A DNA stretch of 64,000 bases from Oerskovia turbata. GTDB lineage: Bacteria > Actinomycetota > Actinomycetes > Actinomycetales > Cellulomonadaceae. Numbering within the stretch: the first letter of the stretch is position 1; each line of letters starts with the position of its first letter. The position numbers and the translations under genes are program-made. The stretch lies in assembly GCF_000718325.1 (NCBI RefSeq), contig NZ_JOFV01000018.1:45009-109008 (forward strand). The letters are read 5' to 3'. Of the stretch, positions 15,228 through 23,853 are shown in pieces. Below the pieces are notes generated by a model, which did not search any database, was not told the DNA's origin, and saw only the letters and a program-made list of their open reading frames with translations.

Positions 15228-16472
15228 ATGCCTCCTGCTCCGCCGATCCGCTACGTGCCCTACTCGGCCTTCGACCTGTCCTGGCGGCTGGGGGCCGCGT
15301 TCGGGTCCGGGGCCCTGCTCTTCCTCGTCTCCGCGGTCCTGACGGCGGAGGACCCTCAGGGGGCGACCTTCGAGCAGTGGGGGGTTGTCTTCCTGCTCGA
15401 CCTCCTGCTCGGCGTCGTGGCGCTGGTCCTCCTCCCCGCGGTGCGTGCGGCACCGCTCACCGTGGCGCTCCTCATGGCGGTGATCGGGGGCTTCACGAGC
15501 TTCGGTGCCGGGGCCGTCGTGATCGCGCTGATCTCGCTCGCGACCCGTCGGCGGTGGCGGGAGATCGCGGGCGTCGGGGTCGTCTACATGGCGTCCAGCC
15601 TGGGGAACGAGGCACTCTTCCGGTCGATGATCCCCGAGTGGGCGCACACGCCGTGGTGGGTGTGGCTCGTCGTCGGGGCGCTCATGTACGGCCTGGTCGT
15701 CGCGATCGGCGTCTCGATCGGGCACCGCCGCGACCTCGCGGAGTCCTGGCGCGTGCGGGCCGTGACCGCCGAGCGTGAGCAGGCCGCGCGCGTCGACCAG
15801 GCACGGTCGACCGAGCGCACCCGGATCGCACGTGAGATGCACGACGTCCTGGCGCACCGCATCTCGCTCGTCGCGATGCACTCGGGGGCGCTCGCGTACC
15901 GCACGGACCTCACGCCCGAGGAGACCGCGGCGGCAGCGGGCGTGATCCGCGACAACGCGCACCTCGCGATGACCGAGCTGCGCGAGGTCCTCGGCGTCCT
16001 GCGCGAGACCGACGTCCCGGGCGCGGCCCCCGAGCGCCCGCAGCCGACGCTCGCCGCCCTGCCCGACCTGCTGGCCGAGGTGCAGGGTCCGGACGGTGCC
16101 GACCCGGTCACGTGCGAGGTCTCCCCGGGCACCGCCGAGCACCTCGCCGGGCTGGGTGACCAGGTGAGCCGGAGCGCGTACCGCATCCTGCAGGAGTCGC
16201 TCACGAACGCCCGCAAGCACGCGCCGGGCGAGCCCGTCCGGGTCGAGATCGACGGCGCCCCGGGGGAGGGGCTCACGGTGCGGGTCGCCAACCCGCTCGT
16301 CGCGGTCCTCGTGCCCGACGACGGCGGCGGTCCGCGCCCGTCCGGTGCGCCGCCGTCGGGCCTGGGGCTGACGGGGCTCGCGGAGCGTGCGCGGCTCACG
16401 GGCGGCGAGCTGACCGCCGGGCCGGACGGGGCAGGCCGCTTCGTCGTGAGAGCGTGGCTCCCGTGGACCTGA
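15228..16472 (+). CDS. Sensor histidine kinase (HisKA_3 / NarL type)
   Basis: 414 residues. About five membrane helices (residues 20-165) are followed by a HisKA_3 dimerisation helix with the phospho-acceptor His205 in RTRIAREMHDVLAHRISLV, and a HATPase_c domain with the N box (ILQESLTNARKHAP) and the G box (GLGLTGLAERARLTGGELTA). There is no large extracytoplasmic domain, so the signal may be sensed in or near the membrane. It overlaps the response regulator gene, and both probably form one transcript from a leaderless promoter. Confidence 0.92.
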   Translation: MPPAPPIRYVPYSAFDLSWRLGAAFGSGALLFLVSAVLTAEDPQGATFEQWGVVFLLDLLLGVVALVLLPAVRAAPLTVALLMAVIGGFTSFGAGAVVIALISLATRRRWREIAGVGVVYMASSLGNEALFRSMIPEWAHTPWWVWLVVGALMYGLVVAIGVSIGHRRDLAESWRVRAVTAEREQAARVDQARSTERTRIAREMHDVLAHRISLVAMHSGALAYRTDLTPEETAAAAGVIRDNAHLAMTELREVLGVLRETDVPGAAPERPQPTLAALPDLLAEVQGPDGADPVTCEVSPGTAEHLAGLGDQVSRSAYRILQESLTNARKHAPGEPVRVEIDGAPGEGLTVRVANPLVAVLVPDDGGGPRPSGAPPSGLGLTGLAERARLTGGELTAGPDGAGRFVVRAWLPWT

Positions 16473-17167
16473 CCCCTCTGACCCCCGCCGCGCCCGAGGC
16501 CGCCCCCGAGGCCGCGCCCCTGCGTGTCGTCCTGGTCGACGACGACACGCTCGTCCGTGCGGGGCTGCGCCTCATCCTGGGCGGCGACCGGGCGATCGAG
16601 ATCGTGGGCGAGGCCTCCGACGGGATCGCCGCGGTCTCGGAGATCGTCCGGACCCGGCCCGACGTCGTCCTCATGGACATCCGCATGCCGCGCCGTGACG
16701 GGCTCGCGGCTCTGGAGATCGCGCGGGCTGCCGACCCGGCGCTCAAGGTCATCGTCCTGACCACGTTCGACGCCGACGACATGGTGCTGACCGCGCTGCG
16801 GCTGGGTGCGGCGGGCTTCCTGCTCAAGGACACGCCGCCCGCCGAGCTCGTGGCGGCGGTCCGGCTCGTCGCGCAGGGGCGGTCGATGCTGTCGCCGTCG
16901 GTCACGCAGCAGCTCATCACGGCGGTCGCGCGTCAGCCCGTCGACGACCGCGAGGCCGCTGCGAAGGCACGTCTCGCGCGGCTGACCGAGCGTGAGCTCG
17001 AGGTCGCGGTAGCGATCGGGACGGGGCTGTCCAACGCGGACATCGCGGCGAGCCTGTTCCTGAGCATCGCGACGGTCAAGACCCACGTGGGGCGGGTGCT
17101 CGACAAGCTCGGGGCCGACAACCGCGTGCAGGTCGCGATCTGCGTGCACGACGCGGGGCTCGCGTAG
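16463..17167 (+). CDS. LuxR/NarL-type response regulator
   Basis: 234 residues. A receiver domain with acidic pocket Asp26-Asp27-Asp28 and phosphorylation site Asp72 (VVLMDIRMPRRDG) is followed by a LuxR helix-turn-helix (LTERELEVAVAIGTGLSNAD, then ATVKTHVGRVLDKLG). It is the partner of the kinase at 15228. Start: GTG at 16463 is chosen because GAGAG lies about ten bases before it; the in-frame GTG at 16454 is too close to that site. The gene converges on the phosphatase gene with only four bases between. Confidence 0.92.
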   Translation: MDLTPLTPAAPEAAPEAAPLRVVLVDDDTLVRAGLRLILGGDRAIEIVGEASDGIAAVSEIVRTRPDVVLMDIRMPRRDGLAALEIARAADPALKVIVLTTFDADDMVLTALRLGAAGFLLKDTPPAELVAAVRLVAQGRSMLSPSVTQQLITAVARQPVDDREAAAKARLARLTERELEVAVAIGTGLSNADIAASLFLSIATVKTHVGRVLDKLGADNRVQVAICVHDAGLA

Positions 17168-17171
17168 CGGG

Positions 17172-18779
17172 TCAGGGCACCTCGTAGAGCAGCAGCGCGA
17201 CGTCGTCCCGGGCGCCGTCGGCGAGGAGCTCGGCGAGCAGCGCGTCGGGCAGGTCGGAGGCGGGGCGTTCCTCGCGGATCGTGAGGGCTGCGTCGGCGAG
17301 CCGGCGCAGGCCCTCGGAGAGGTGCTCGCCGCGGCGTTCGACGAGCCCGTCGGTGTACAGCACGACGGCGTCTCCGCTCTCGAGCGGTGCGGTCGCCTCG
17401 GGGCGCGGCGCGGTGCTGAGGGCCAGGGGTGTGCCGCGCCCCTCGTTGAGCCAGCGCGTCTCGGCCTTGTTGACCACGAGCGGCGGCAGGTGGCCTGCGG
17501 CCGAGTAGGTGAGGGTGCGGGCGTCCTCGTCGACGATCGCGCACAGGACCGTCGCGAGCTCGGCGCCGGGCAGCGTCCGCGCGAAGCGGTCGAGGCCTTC
17601 GAGCGTGGCCGCGGGCCCCAGGTTCTCCAGGAGCAGGGCCCGGCTCGCGCTGCGGAGCTGTCCCATGACGGCCGCGGCGCGCAGGCCCTTGCCCACGCAG
17701 TCGCCCACGACCAGGCCGAAGCGTCCATCGGACAGGTCGACGACGTCGTACCAGTCGCCACCGATGAGGAGGCTGTCGTCGGCCGGGCGGTAGCGGGTGT
17801 GCCACCCCGGGGCCGTCGGGTCGTCGGGCAGCATCGCGTCCTGGAGGGCGTTCGCGACGTCGCGCAGCTCGCCGACCTGCCGGATCTGGGCGAGCGTGCT
17901 GCTCAGCGCGGTGCCGACCGCTGAGGCCACGAGCTGGAGGAACGAGCGCTGCTCGTCGTCGTCGGGGCGGCGCGGGTTTCCTTCGAGCACGATCACGCCC
18001 GCGACGGAGCGGTCGCGGCTCGTGGCGAGGGGGGCGACGAGCGCGGGGCCGACCTGCTCGAGCCGACGCTCGTCCGCGACCTCGCGCAGGACCTGCGACG
18101 GGACGGACTCGTCGTGGCGCTCGTGGGTCGAGGCGAACGGCACCAGCCCGGCCGACGTGTCGAGGTAGAGGTCCGCGCGGGTGACGTCGACGCTGCGCCC
18201 GAGCACCCCGACGGTCGCTGCCGCGAGCTCGTCGACGTCGCCCTGGAGTCGCTGGAGCGTCGCCGTGAGGGTGCCGAGGGTCTGGAGGCGGCGCGCGTCG
18301 ACGACGTGGTCGGTGGTCTCGGTCGCGACGTCGAGGACGCCGCGGATGACGCCCTCGTCGTCACGCAGGGGGCTGTAGGAGAACGTGAAGGCGGTCTCCT
18401 CGTCGAAGCCCGACCGGTTCATGATCAGGGTCTGGTCCTGCGACCATGTGGGTTCGCCGGTCTTCAGGACCGAGTCGAACAGCGGTTCGATGTCCGGCCA
18501 GATCTCGGCCCACACCTCGCCCGCAGGGGCACCCATCGCGCCGGGGTGCTTGTCGGCGCCGAGCATGGGTCGGTAGCCGTCGTTGTAGAGCATCACGAGG
18601 TCCGGTCCCCAGGCGATGAAGATGGGGAAGCGGGTGCTGAAGCACAGGCGCACGGCGGCGCGCAGCGTCTTGGGCCAGGTGTCGGGGGAGCCGATCGAGG
18701 TGGCGGACCAGTCGATCGACCGTGCCAGCTCACCGCTCTCGGTGCCCTGGGTGGCCAGGTCGAACCAGTCGGAACTCAC
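17172..18779 (-). CDS. PAS-GAF-SpoIIE protein phosphatase
   Basis: 535 residues. The order is a PAS-like sensor (about residues 20-155; FIAWGPDLVMLYNDGYRPML), a GAF-like domain (about 165-300), and a PP2C/SpoIIE phosphatase domain (about 325-535) with LIGGDWYDVVDL, GLVVGDCVGKGLRAA and DAVVLYTDGLVERRG. Such proteins dephosphorylate anti-sigma-factor antagonists in response to small ligands, redox or light. No anti-sigma or antagonist gene is nearby. Start GTG at 18779 has no clear ribosome-binding site; a palindrome lies about 40 bases upstream. Confidence 0.9.
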   Translation of the reverse strand: MSSDWFDLATQGTESGELARSIDWSATSIGSPDTWPKTLRAAVRLCFSTRFPIFIAWGPDLVMLYNDGYRPMLGADKHPGAMGAPAGEVWAEIWPDIEPLFDSVLKTGEPTWSQDQTLIMNRSGFDEETAFTFSYSPLRDDEGVIRGVLDVATETTDHVVDARRLQTLGTLTATLQRLQGDVDELAAATVGVLGRSVDVTRADLYLDTSAGLVPFASTHERHDESVPSQVLREVADERRLEQVGPALVAPLATSRDRSVAGVIVLEGNPRRPDDDEQRSFLQLVASAVGTALSSTLAQIRQVGELRDVANALQDAMLPDDPTAPGWHTRYRPADDSLLIGGDWYDVVDLSDGRFGLVVGDCVGKGLRAAAVMGQLRSASRALLLENLGPAATLEGLDRFARTLPGAELATVLCAIVDEDARTLTYSAAGHLPPLVVNKAETRWLNEGRGTPLALSTAPRPEATAPLESGDAVVLYTDGLVERRGEHLSEGLRRLADAALTIREERPASDLPDALLAELLADGARDDVALLLYEVP

Positions 18780-18817
18780 GACTCATGATAGGAGGTTTCG
18801 GCAGTGCGCCGTGCATC

Positions 18818-18832
18818 GTGTGCAGTGCACAC
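18818..18832. promoter_or_regulatory. 15-bp palindrome upstream of phosphatase gene
   Basis: GTGTGCAGTGCACAC has 7-bp arms around one base and lies about 40 bases upstream of the phosphatase start. It could be a regulator-binding site. It shares GTGCAGT with the hairpin at 18865. Confidence 0.35.
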
Positions 18833-18864
18833 TGGGCCCGTCGAGCGTCCTGGCCGCACCGAGC

Positions 18865-18912
18865 GTGCAGTTCGGGTGGTCCGGGTAGGGGTGCGGACGA
18901 CCTGAACTGCAC
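18865..18912 (-). terminator. Long hairpin after response-regulator gene
   Basis: Two 19-base arms (18865-18883 and 18894-18912) pair at 17 of 19 positions around a 10-base loop. It starts 16 bases past the stop of the minus-strand response regulator at 18928, where a terminator is expected. There is no T-run. Confidence 0.6.
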
Positions 18913-18927
18913 ACTTGGCGACCGGGT

Positions 18928-19581
18928 TCACCCGCGCTCCGGCAGCCCGACGAGCCCCGACTCGTACGCCGCGATCACGAGCTGCACGCGGTCGCGGCAC
19001 CCGAGCTTGCGGAGCACTTCCGACACGTGGGACTTCACGGTCTGCTCGGTGATGAACAGCTCGGCCCCGATCTCGGCGTTCGACAGCCCGCGGGCGACCG
19101 TGAGCAGCACCTCGCGCTCGCGGCCCGTGAGGTTCTCGATCCCGGGCGCGGCCCGGGTCGTGCGCTGCGCGAAGTCGCCGACCAGGCGGCGCGTCACGGT
19201 GGGCCCCAGCAGCATCGAGCCGTCCGCGACGAGCCGCACACCCTCGACCAGGCGAGGGGCCGGCGTGTCCTTCAGCAGGAAGCCCGACGCCCCGGCCTGG
19301 AGCGCGTCGAACACGTACTCGTCGAGGTCGAACGTCGTGAGGATGAGGACGCTCGTGCCGGGGTGGTGCGCGCAGATCGCGGCGGTCGCGGCGATCCCGT
19401 CCATGACGGGCATGCGCACGTCGACGACGGCGACGTCGGGTCGGTGGGTCGCGACGACGTCGAGCAGCTCGGCCCCGTCGCCTGCCGAGCCGACCACCTC
19501 GAGGTCCTCGGCCGCGTCGAGGATCGCGGCGAAGCCGTACCGGACCACGGGCTGGTCGTCCGCGACCACGACGCGGGTCAC
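18928..19581 (-). CDS. LuxR/NarL-type response regulator
   Basis: 217 residues. Receiver domain with acidic residues VVVADDQ, phospho-acceptor Asp54 (VAVVDVRMPVMDG) and Lys in FLLKDTP, then a LuxR helix-turn-helix (LTGREREVLLTVARGLSNAE, then QTVKSHVSEVLRKLG). It overlaps the kinase gene by four bases and is its partner. Targets are unknown; kinase/regulator pairs of this type commonly control adjacent exporters or themselves. Confidence 0.92.
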   Translation of the reverse strand: MTRVVVADDQPVVRYGFAAILDAAEDLEVVGSAGDGAELLDVVATHRPDVAVVDVRMPVMDGIAATAAICAHHPGTSVLILTTFDLDEYVFDALQAGASGFLLKDTPAPRLVEGVRLVADGSMLLGPTVTRRLVGDFAQRTTRAAPGIENLTGREREVLLTVARGLSNAEIGAELFITEQTVKSHVSEVLRKLGCRDRVQLVIAAYESGLVGLPERG

Positions 19582-20975
19582 GCGTCGGTCCCGTCCGGGA
19601 CGTCGAGGAGGTGGACGTCCAGGGGATCGCCTGCGGAGTAGAGCAGGTGGGTCTCCGCGCGCTCCGGGGCCGTTGCCGGCGCGGGCTCCGGCCCGGTGAG
19701 GGGGAGCGTGAGCGCGACGACGAACGAGCCGTCCTCCTCGCCCGCCGTGAGCGAGCCGCCGATCGACTCGACCCGCTCGCGCATCCCGAGCAGCCCGCGC
19801 CCGGGGGCGGCGGGGGACGTGCGCGGGACCAGCGGGTTGGAGACGCGGGCGGTCACGACCGTGCCCGACGGCGTCGCGCCCGTCCCGAGGGTGATCGTCA
19901 CCGGCTGCCCCGGGGCATGGCGACGCGCGTTCGTGAGCGACTCCTGGACCGCGCGGTAGAGCACGAGCCCCTGGGCCGACGGGAGGTCGGGCACGTCCTC
20001 GACGACGGTCACGTGCTGCCCGGCCGAGCGGGCCGCGTCCACGAGCGCCAGGACGTCACCGGCCCCGGGTTGCGGTGCCCGGTCGGCGCCCTCGGTGCGC
20101 TGCAGCACCGCGAGCACCTGACGCAGCTCGCCCAGCGCGTGCCGGGCGTCGTCGGCGATGTCTGCGAGCACGACCTTGGCCCCGGCATCCATCGAGGGGT
20201 GCACGTACGGTGCCGACTCCGCGCGGACGGCGACGAGCGAGATGTGGTGCGCGACGACGTCGTGCAGGTCGTGCGCGATCCTGGCCCTCTCGACGGCGAT
20301 GGTCTCGACCGCGAAGGCCTGGTCGGCGGCGAGGGCGGCGGCGGCCGTGCGCAGACGGGCGCGCTGCCCCGCCCCGACAGCGGCACTGGTGGCCACCACG
20401 GCGAACGACATGACGACGTAGAGGACGAACGTCACGTCGCTCTCACTGCCGGACGTCACGGGGCCGATCGGCAGCATGGCGGGGACGCCCGAGGTGCAGT
20501 AGATCGCGACGACACCGGTGGCCAGTGCGAACGGGAGCAGCGCGCGGTGCCACCTGTCGTACGCCGCGACGACCGCAACGGCCAGAAGTGCGAGCCACCA
20601 GGCCCAGACAAAGGTGCCGATCAGGGGGAGGAGGAGGAAGGGCCAGCCGGCGAGCACGCAGGCCAGCAGGGTGGACCGACGCGTGACGAGCACCGCCGCC
20701 ACGGCACTGAAGCTGCCGAGTGCGATCACGGGCAGGACGAGCGTGGGTTCAGCGATCATGGTGGTCCAGAGCCCGCCGTCAGGGGGCAGCTGGATCGGGG
20801 TCACGAGGGTGAACAGCCCGACGAGCAGCGCGAGCACGCCGGGGAACACCCAGGTGCGCCACGCCTCGCGCTCGATCGCGGCGGCTCCGGTCGTTCGCGA
20901 CCGGTCGGGTGAGCCGTCGGGCGTGGGTGGCGGCGGCGAGGCGATAGGCCCGGGGGAAGGGGCGGCGGTGACCAT
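19578..20975 (-). CDS. Sensor histidine kinase (HisKA_3 type)
   Basis: 465 residues. A Pro/Ser-rich cytoplasmic N-terminus (1-40), about five membrane helices (45-200), a HisKA_3 segment with His238 (ERARIAHDLHDVVAHHISLV) and a HATPase_c domain (VQESLTNARRHAPG; GRGLLGMRERVESIGGSLTA). Another 30 residues trail the ATPase domain. The ATG at 20975 was chosen because the frame upstream (to 21590) has no kinase features and lies opposite the CPBP gene. It overlaps the regulator gene at its 3' end. Confidence 0.9.
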   Translation of the reverse strand: MVTAAPSPGPIASPPPPTPDGSPDRSRTTGAAAIEREAWRTWVFPGVLALLVGLFTLVTPIQLPPDGGLWTTMIAEPTLVLPVIALGSFSAVAAVLVTRRSTLLACVLAGWPFLLLPLIGTFVWAWWLALLAVAVVAAYDRWHRALLPFALATGVVAIYCTSGVPAMLPIGPVTSGSESDVTFVLYVVMSFAVVATSAAVGAGQRARLRTAAAALAADQAFAVETIAVERARIAHDLHDVVAHHISLVAVRAESAPYVHPSMDAGAKVVLADIADDARHALGELRQVLAVLQRTEGADRAPQPGAGDVLALVDAARSAGQHVTVVEDVPDLPSAQGLVLYRAVQESLTNARRHAPGQPVTITLGTGATPSGTVVTARVSNPLVPRTSPAAPGRGLLGMRERVESIGGSLTAGEEDGSFVVALTLPLTGPEPAPATAPERAETHLLYSAGDPLDVHLLDVPDGTDA

Positions 20976-21120
20976 GCCGACGATTCTCGCGGGTCCGGTG
21001 CCCGGCACGGCACCTGCGCGCGACGGACCCCTTCTCCCTCCTGCGGGGGAGAGGGCGCGCAACGCTGGGAGTGCGGCTCGGGCCTGGCGTGGCGCACCGG
21101 CCCGACGGCAGGATGGGCCG

Positions 21121-22119
21121 ATGGTCCCCGACGACGCGGTTCCCGCACTGCCCAGCCCGAGGCCCTCCGAGGCGTCCGCTTCGCGCACAGTCTCGACCGC
21201 TCGTGCAGAACCTCCCCTCCCGTACGCGCTCGTCCGCGCCGCGCTCGGCGCTGCGGTCATGGGGGTGGGGCTCGGTGCCTCGGTCGCGCTCGGTGTCGCG
21301 GCGGCTGAGGCCTGGGGACTCGACGGGTTCCTCGCCCGCCTCGTCCCCGCGCTGCTCGTGACGTTGCTGGTCGTCCCGACGATCCTGTTCCTCCGCCGCC
21401 GGGTCGACGGCCGTCCGCTGCGCGGCATCGGGTTGGTCGGGCCGCTCACCGCGGTCCGGACGGCGGTGCTGGGGTTCGGCGTCGTCCTGGCTGCGGCCGT
21501 GGTCGTCCTGGGCGGAGCGACCGCCGTGGGGTGGCTGTCCTGGGGAGCGGTCGAGCCGGGCGACCTGCTCCTCTTCCTTCTGACCAACACGCTGATCGCC
21601 CTGCTCTACGAGGCAGTTCCCGAGGAGGTCTCGCTGCGAGGCTACGTGCTCACGACGCTCCGGTCCCGGTATGCGCGCTGGGTCGCGATCGCCGTCACGA
21701 CGGCCCTGTTCCTGGCGGCGGCGTCGACGTCGGTGGTCGTGGGTGCAGGGCTCACGAGGCTGCTGGGCGTCGAGCCGTTCCCGTGGGGCGTCGCGCCTGC
21801 GGGGGAGGACCCGGTCTCGTACTTCATGCTGCTCGCGGCGTTCGGGCTCATGCTCGCCTACGCGCGCGAGGCGGACCCGACGGCGAGCGTGTGGACGTGC
21901 GTCGGCGCGCACCTGGCCTTCCTCACGGTCAACCGGGTCGTGCTGTCGGCGACCGGGACGGGGGTCGAGGTCGACCTGGCGAGCCCTGACGTCCTGCTGC
22001 TCGTGCCGCTCTACGTGGGCCTCGCGATCGTGGCCTTCGCGTTCCTGGGCGAGCGCGTGCCCCGTCCCAGCCCGCGCGAGCCCGCGCGAACGACCCCTTC
22101 GACGCCGAGAAGTGAGTAG
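21121..22119 (+). CDS. CPBP-family intramembrane protein
   Basis: 332 residues with about eight membrane helices. The CPBP (CAAX protease/bacteriocin-processing) motif 1 is present as PEEVSLRGY (Glu168, Glu169, Arg173). Motif 2 keeps Phe but lacks its histidine, and in motif 3 the His264 region reads HLAFLTVNR rather than HxxxN, so protease activity is uncertain. The ATG has CAGGAT six bases upstream. The final codons and stop lie inside the left arm of the 62-bp palindrome at 22104. Confidence 0.8.
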   Translation: MVPDDAVPALPSPRPSEASASRTVSTARAEPPLPYALVRAALGAAVMGVGLGASVALGVAAAEAWGLDGFLARLVPALLVTLLVVPTILFLRRRVDGRPLRGIGLVGPLTAVRTAVLGFGVVLAAAVVVLGGATAVGWLSWGAVEPGDLLLFLLTNTLIALLYEAVPEEVSLRGYVLTTLRSRYARWVAIAVTTALFLAAASTSVVVGAGLTRLLGVEPFPWGVAPAGEDPVSYFMLLAAFGLMLAYAREADPTASVWTCVGAHLAFLTVNRVVLSATGTGVEVDLASPDVLLLVPLYVGLAIVAFAFLGERVPRPSPREPARTTPSTPRSE

Positions 22120-22165
22120 ATGCCCCTGGATCCGGCGATCCAGGGGCATCTACTCACTTCTCGGC
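22104..22165. terminator. 62-bp perfect palindrome, bidirectional terminator (copy 1)
   Basis: Two 29-base arms (22104-22132 and 22137-22165) are exact reverse complements around a 4-base loop CGGC. It spans the 3' end of the CPBP gene and precedes the convergent oxidoreductase gene, so it probably terminates both. A related 62-base element lies at 33923-33984 (49 of 62 bases identical by eye). Confidence 0.75.
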
Positions 22166-22167
22166 CA

Positions 22168-22191
22168 CGTTCAGCCGCGCTCGGCCGAACG
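22168..22191 (-). terminator. Second hairpin at oxidoreductase 3' end
   Basis: CGTTCAGCCG and CGGCCGAACG pair at 9 of 10 positions around CGCT, ending directly at the oxidoreductase stop codon. Confidence 0.45.
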
Positions 22192-23196
22192 TCAGACGCG
22201 CACGACCATCTTGCCGGTGTTCGCGCCGCGCATGAGGTCGAGGAACGCGTCGACCGAGTTCTCGACCCCGTCGACCACGGTCTCGTCGAACACGACGTCT
22301 CCGGCCTGGAGCCAGGCGCTCATGTCGCGCGAGAACGCGGGGAAGTGCTCGAGGTGGTGGCCGATCGTGAAGCCGCGGAGCGTGAGGCTGCGCGTCACCA
22401 TGTTGCTCATGTTGCGGGGGCCGGGCGCGGGCTCGGTCGCGTTGTACTGCGAGATCGCGCCGCACAGCGCCGCGCGGCCGAAGTCGTTGAACGCGCCGAG
22501 CGCTGCTTCGAGGTGGTCGCCGCCGACGTTGTCGAAGTACAGGTCGATCCCGTCGGGGGCGGCCACGGCGAGCTGGTCGGTGACGGGCCCGTCCTTGTAG
22601 CTGAAGGCCGCGTCGTAGCCGTAGCGCTCGGTGAGGAGCGCGACCTTCTCGGGTGTTCCGGCCGAGCCGACGACGCGTCCCGCGCCCTTGAGGCGGGCGA
22701 TCTGGCCCGCGGCGGTGCCCACGGCCCCGGCCGCGCCGGAGACGAACACGGTGTCACCGTCGCGCAGCCCTGCGATCTCGAGCAGCCCGACGTACGCGGT
22801 GAGCCCGGTCATGCCCAGGATCCCCAGGTAGGCGGACAGCGGCACGCCGGGGATCTCGGGGACCACGCGGAACGCGGCGGCGTCGCCCTGGGCGACGTCG
22901 CGCCACCCGAGCTGGTGGAGCACGACGTCGCCGATCGCGATGCCTTGGGCGGTCGAGGCCTCGACGCGTCCGACGGCGCCGCCCGTCATGGTCTCGCCGA
23001 GCGCGAACGGCGGCGTGTAGGACTTCACGTCGTTCATGCGCCCGCGCATGTACGGGTCGACGGACACGAACTCGTTCCGGACGCGCACCTGGCCGGGTGC
23101 GAGGTCGGGGAGGTCGACGTGGACGGTGCGGAAGTCGTCGTGCGTGGGCCAGCCGGTGGGGCGGGCGACGAGCTGGATCTGCGTGGAGGAGGTCAT
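22192..23196 (-). CDS. NADP-dependent MDR-family oxidoreductase
   Basis: 334 residues of the medium-chain dehydrogenase/reductase family, leukotriene-B4-dehydrogenase-like branch: VSVDPYMRGRMND near residue 48, a Rossmann motif in VFVSGAAGAVGTAAGQIARL, YFDNVGGDHLEAAL and RGFTIGHH. No zinc-binding cysteines are present, as expected for this branch, which reduces enone or alkenal double bonds with NADPH. It shares a strand with the DUF1304 gene upstream and may respond to the TetR protein at 23854. Confidence 0.9.
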   Translation of the reverse strand: MTSSTQIQLVARPTGWPTHDDFRTVHVDLPDLAPGQVRVRNEFVSVDPYMRGRMNDVKSYTPPFALGETMTGGAVGRVEASTAQGIAIGDVVLHQLGWRDVAQGDAAAFRVVPEIPGVPLSAYLGILGMTGLTAYVGLLEIAGLRDGDTVFVSGAAGAVGTAAGQIARLKGAGRVVGSAGTPEKVALLTERYGYDAAFSYKDGPVTDQLAVAAPDGIDLYFDNVGGDHLEAALGAFNDFGRAALCGAISQYNATEPAPGPRNMSNMVTRSLTLRGFTIGHHLEHFPAFSRDMSAWLQAGDVVFDETVVDGVENSVDAFLDLMRGANTGKMVVRV

Positions 23197-23322
23197 GCGT
23201 CGGGGATTCCTTCGGTTGCGGTTCTGCGGGTGCGTGCCCGACGCCGCAGCCTCGGCCAGGTGGGCCGGTGCGGCGGGGGCGGTGGCTCGGGCGGCGGGTG
23301 GTCGGTGTGCAGGGCCTGGTGG

Positions 23323-23709
23323 TCAGGACACCAGGGCGATCACGAGCAGCACGATCGCGATCGCGGGTGGGACGGCCTGGACGAGCGCGGCGCGGGCCTT
23401 GGCGGGTGAGGAGACGATCAGCACGAGCCCGGCGAGGACCATCGAGCCGGTCGCGCTCAGGACGAGCGCCGCGCCGACGTCGGTGTGACCGCTCGTGACG
23501 AGCACGATGCCGATCGCGGTGACGGCCGCCAGGAACAGGTTGTAGAAGCCCTGGTTGAAGGCGAGCTCCTTGGTCGCGCGGGCCTCCTGCTCGGTGGTCC
23601 CGAACGTGGCACGGGTCCGCGGGGAGGTCCAGGACACGGACTCGAGCACGAAGATGTAGACGTGGATCAGTGCGGCGAGGCCGGCGAGGACCAGTGCTGT
23701 CGCGGTCAT
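23323..23709 (-). CDS. DUF1304 membrane protein
   Basis: 128 residues, four membrane helices, with the family pattern HVYIFVLESVSW near the start and KELAFNQGFYNLFLA in the second helix. Function is unknown. GGAGG precedes the ATG at 23709. It is divergent from a TetR regulator with a palindromic site between, so TetR repression of DUF1304 and the downstream oxidoreductase gene is plausible. Confidence 0.88.
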   Translation of the reverse strand: MTATALVLAGLAALIHVYIFVLESVSWTSPRTRATFGTTEQEARATKELAFNQGFYNLFLAAVTAIGIVLVTSGHTDVGAALVLSATGSMVLAGLVLIVSSPAKARAALVQAVPPAIAIVLLVIALVS

Positions 23710-23797
23710 GGTGGTGTCCTCCAGGTGAGGGGCGGGCTCTGGTGCCGGCCGCTGCCGACGGGAACGGCGTTCTGAACTGATCGGTCTACTAATCGAC

Positions 23798-23813
23798 GGT
23801 ACAGTTGTGTACC
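23798..23813. promoter_or_regulatory. Candidate TetR operator
   Basis: GGTACA and TGTACC (6-bp arms, 4-base spacer) lie in the divergent region between DUF1304 and the TetR gene, 40 bases before the TetR start, in a locally AT-rich stretch. Confidence 0.5.
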
Positions 23814-23853
23814 GGTCGGTGCAATTCGAGGAGCGGAAGGTGAGGCGGTCCCC

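Noticed and set aside
19578..21590. N-terminal extension of the sensor kinase to 21590
   Set aside because: The extra 200 residues are Thr/Ser/Pro-rich and lie opposite the CPBP gene; kinase features begin after 20975.
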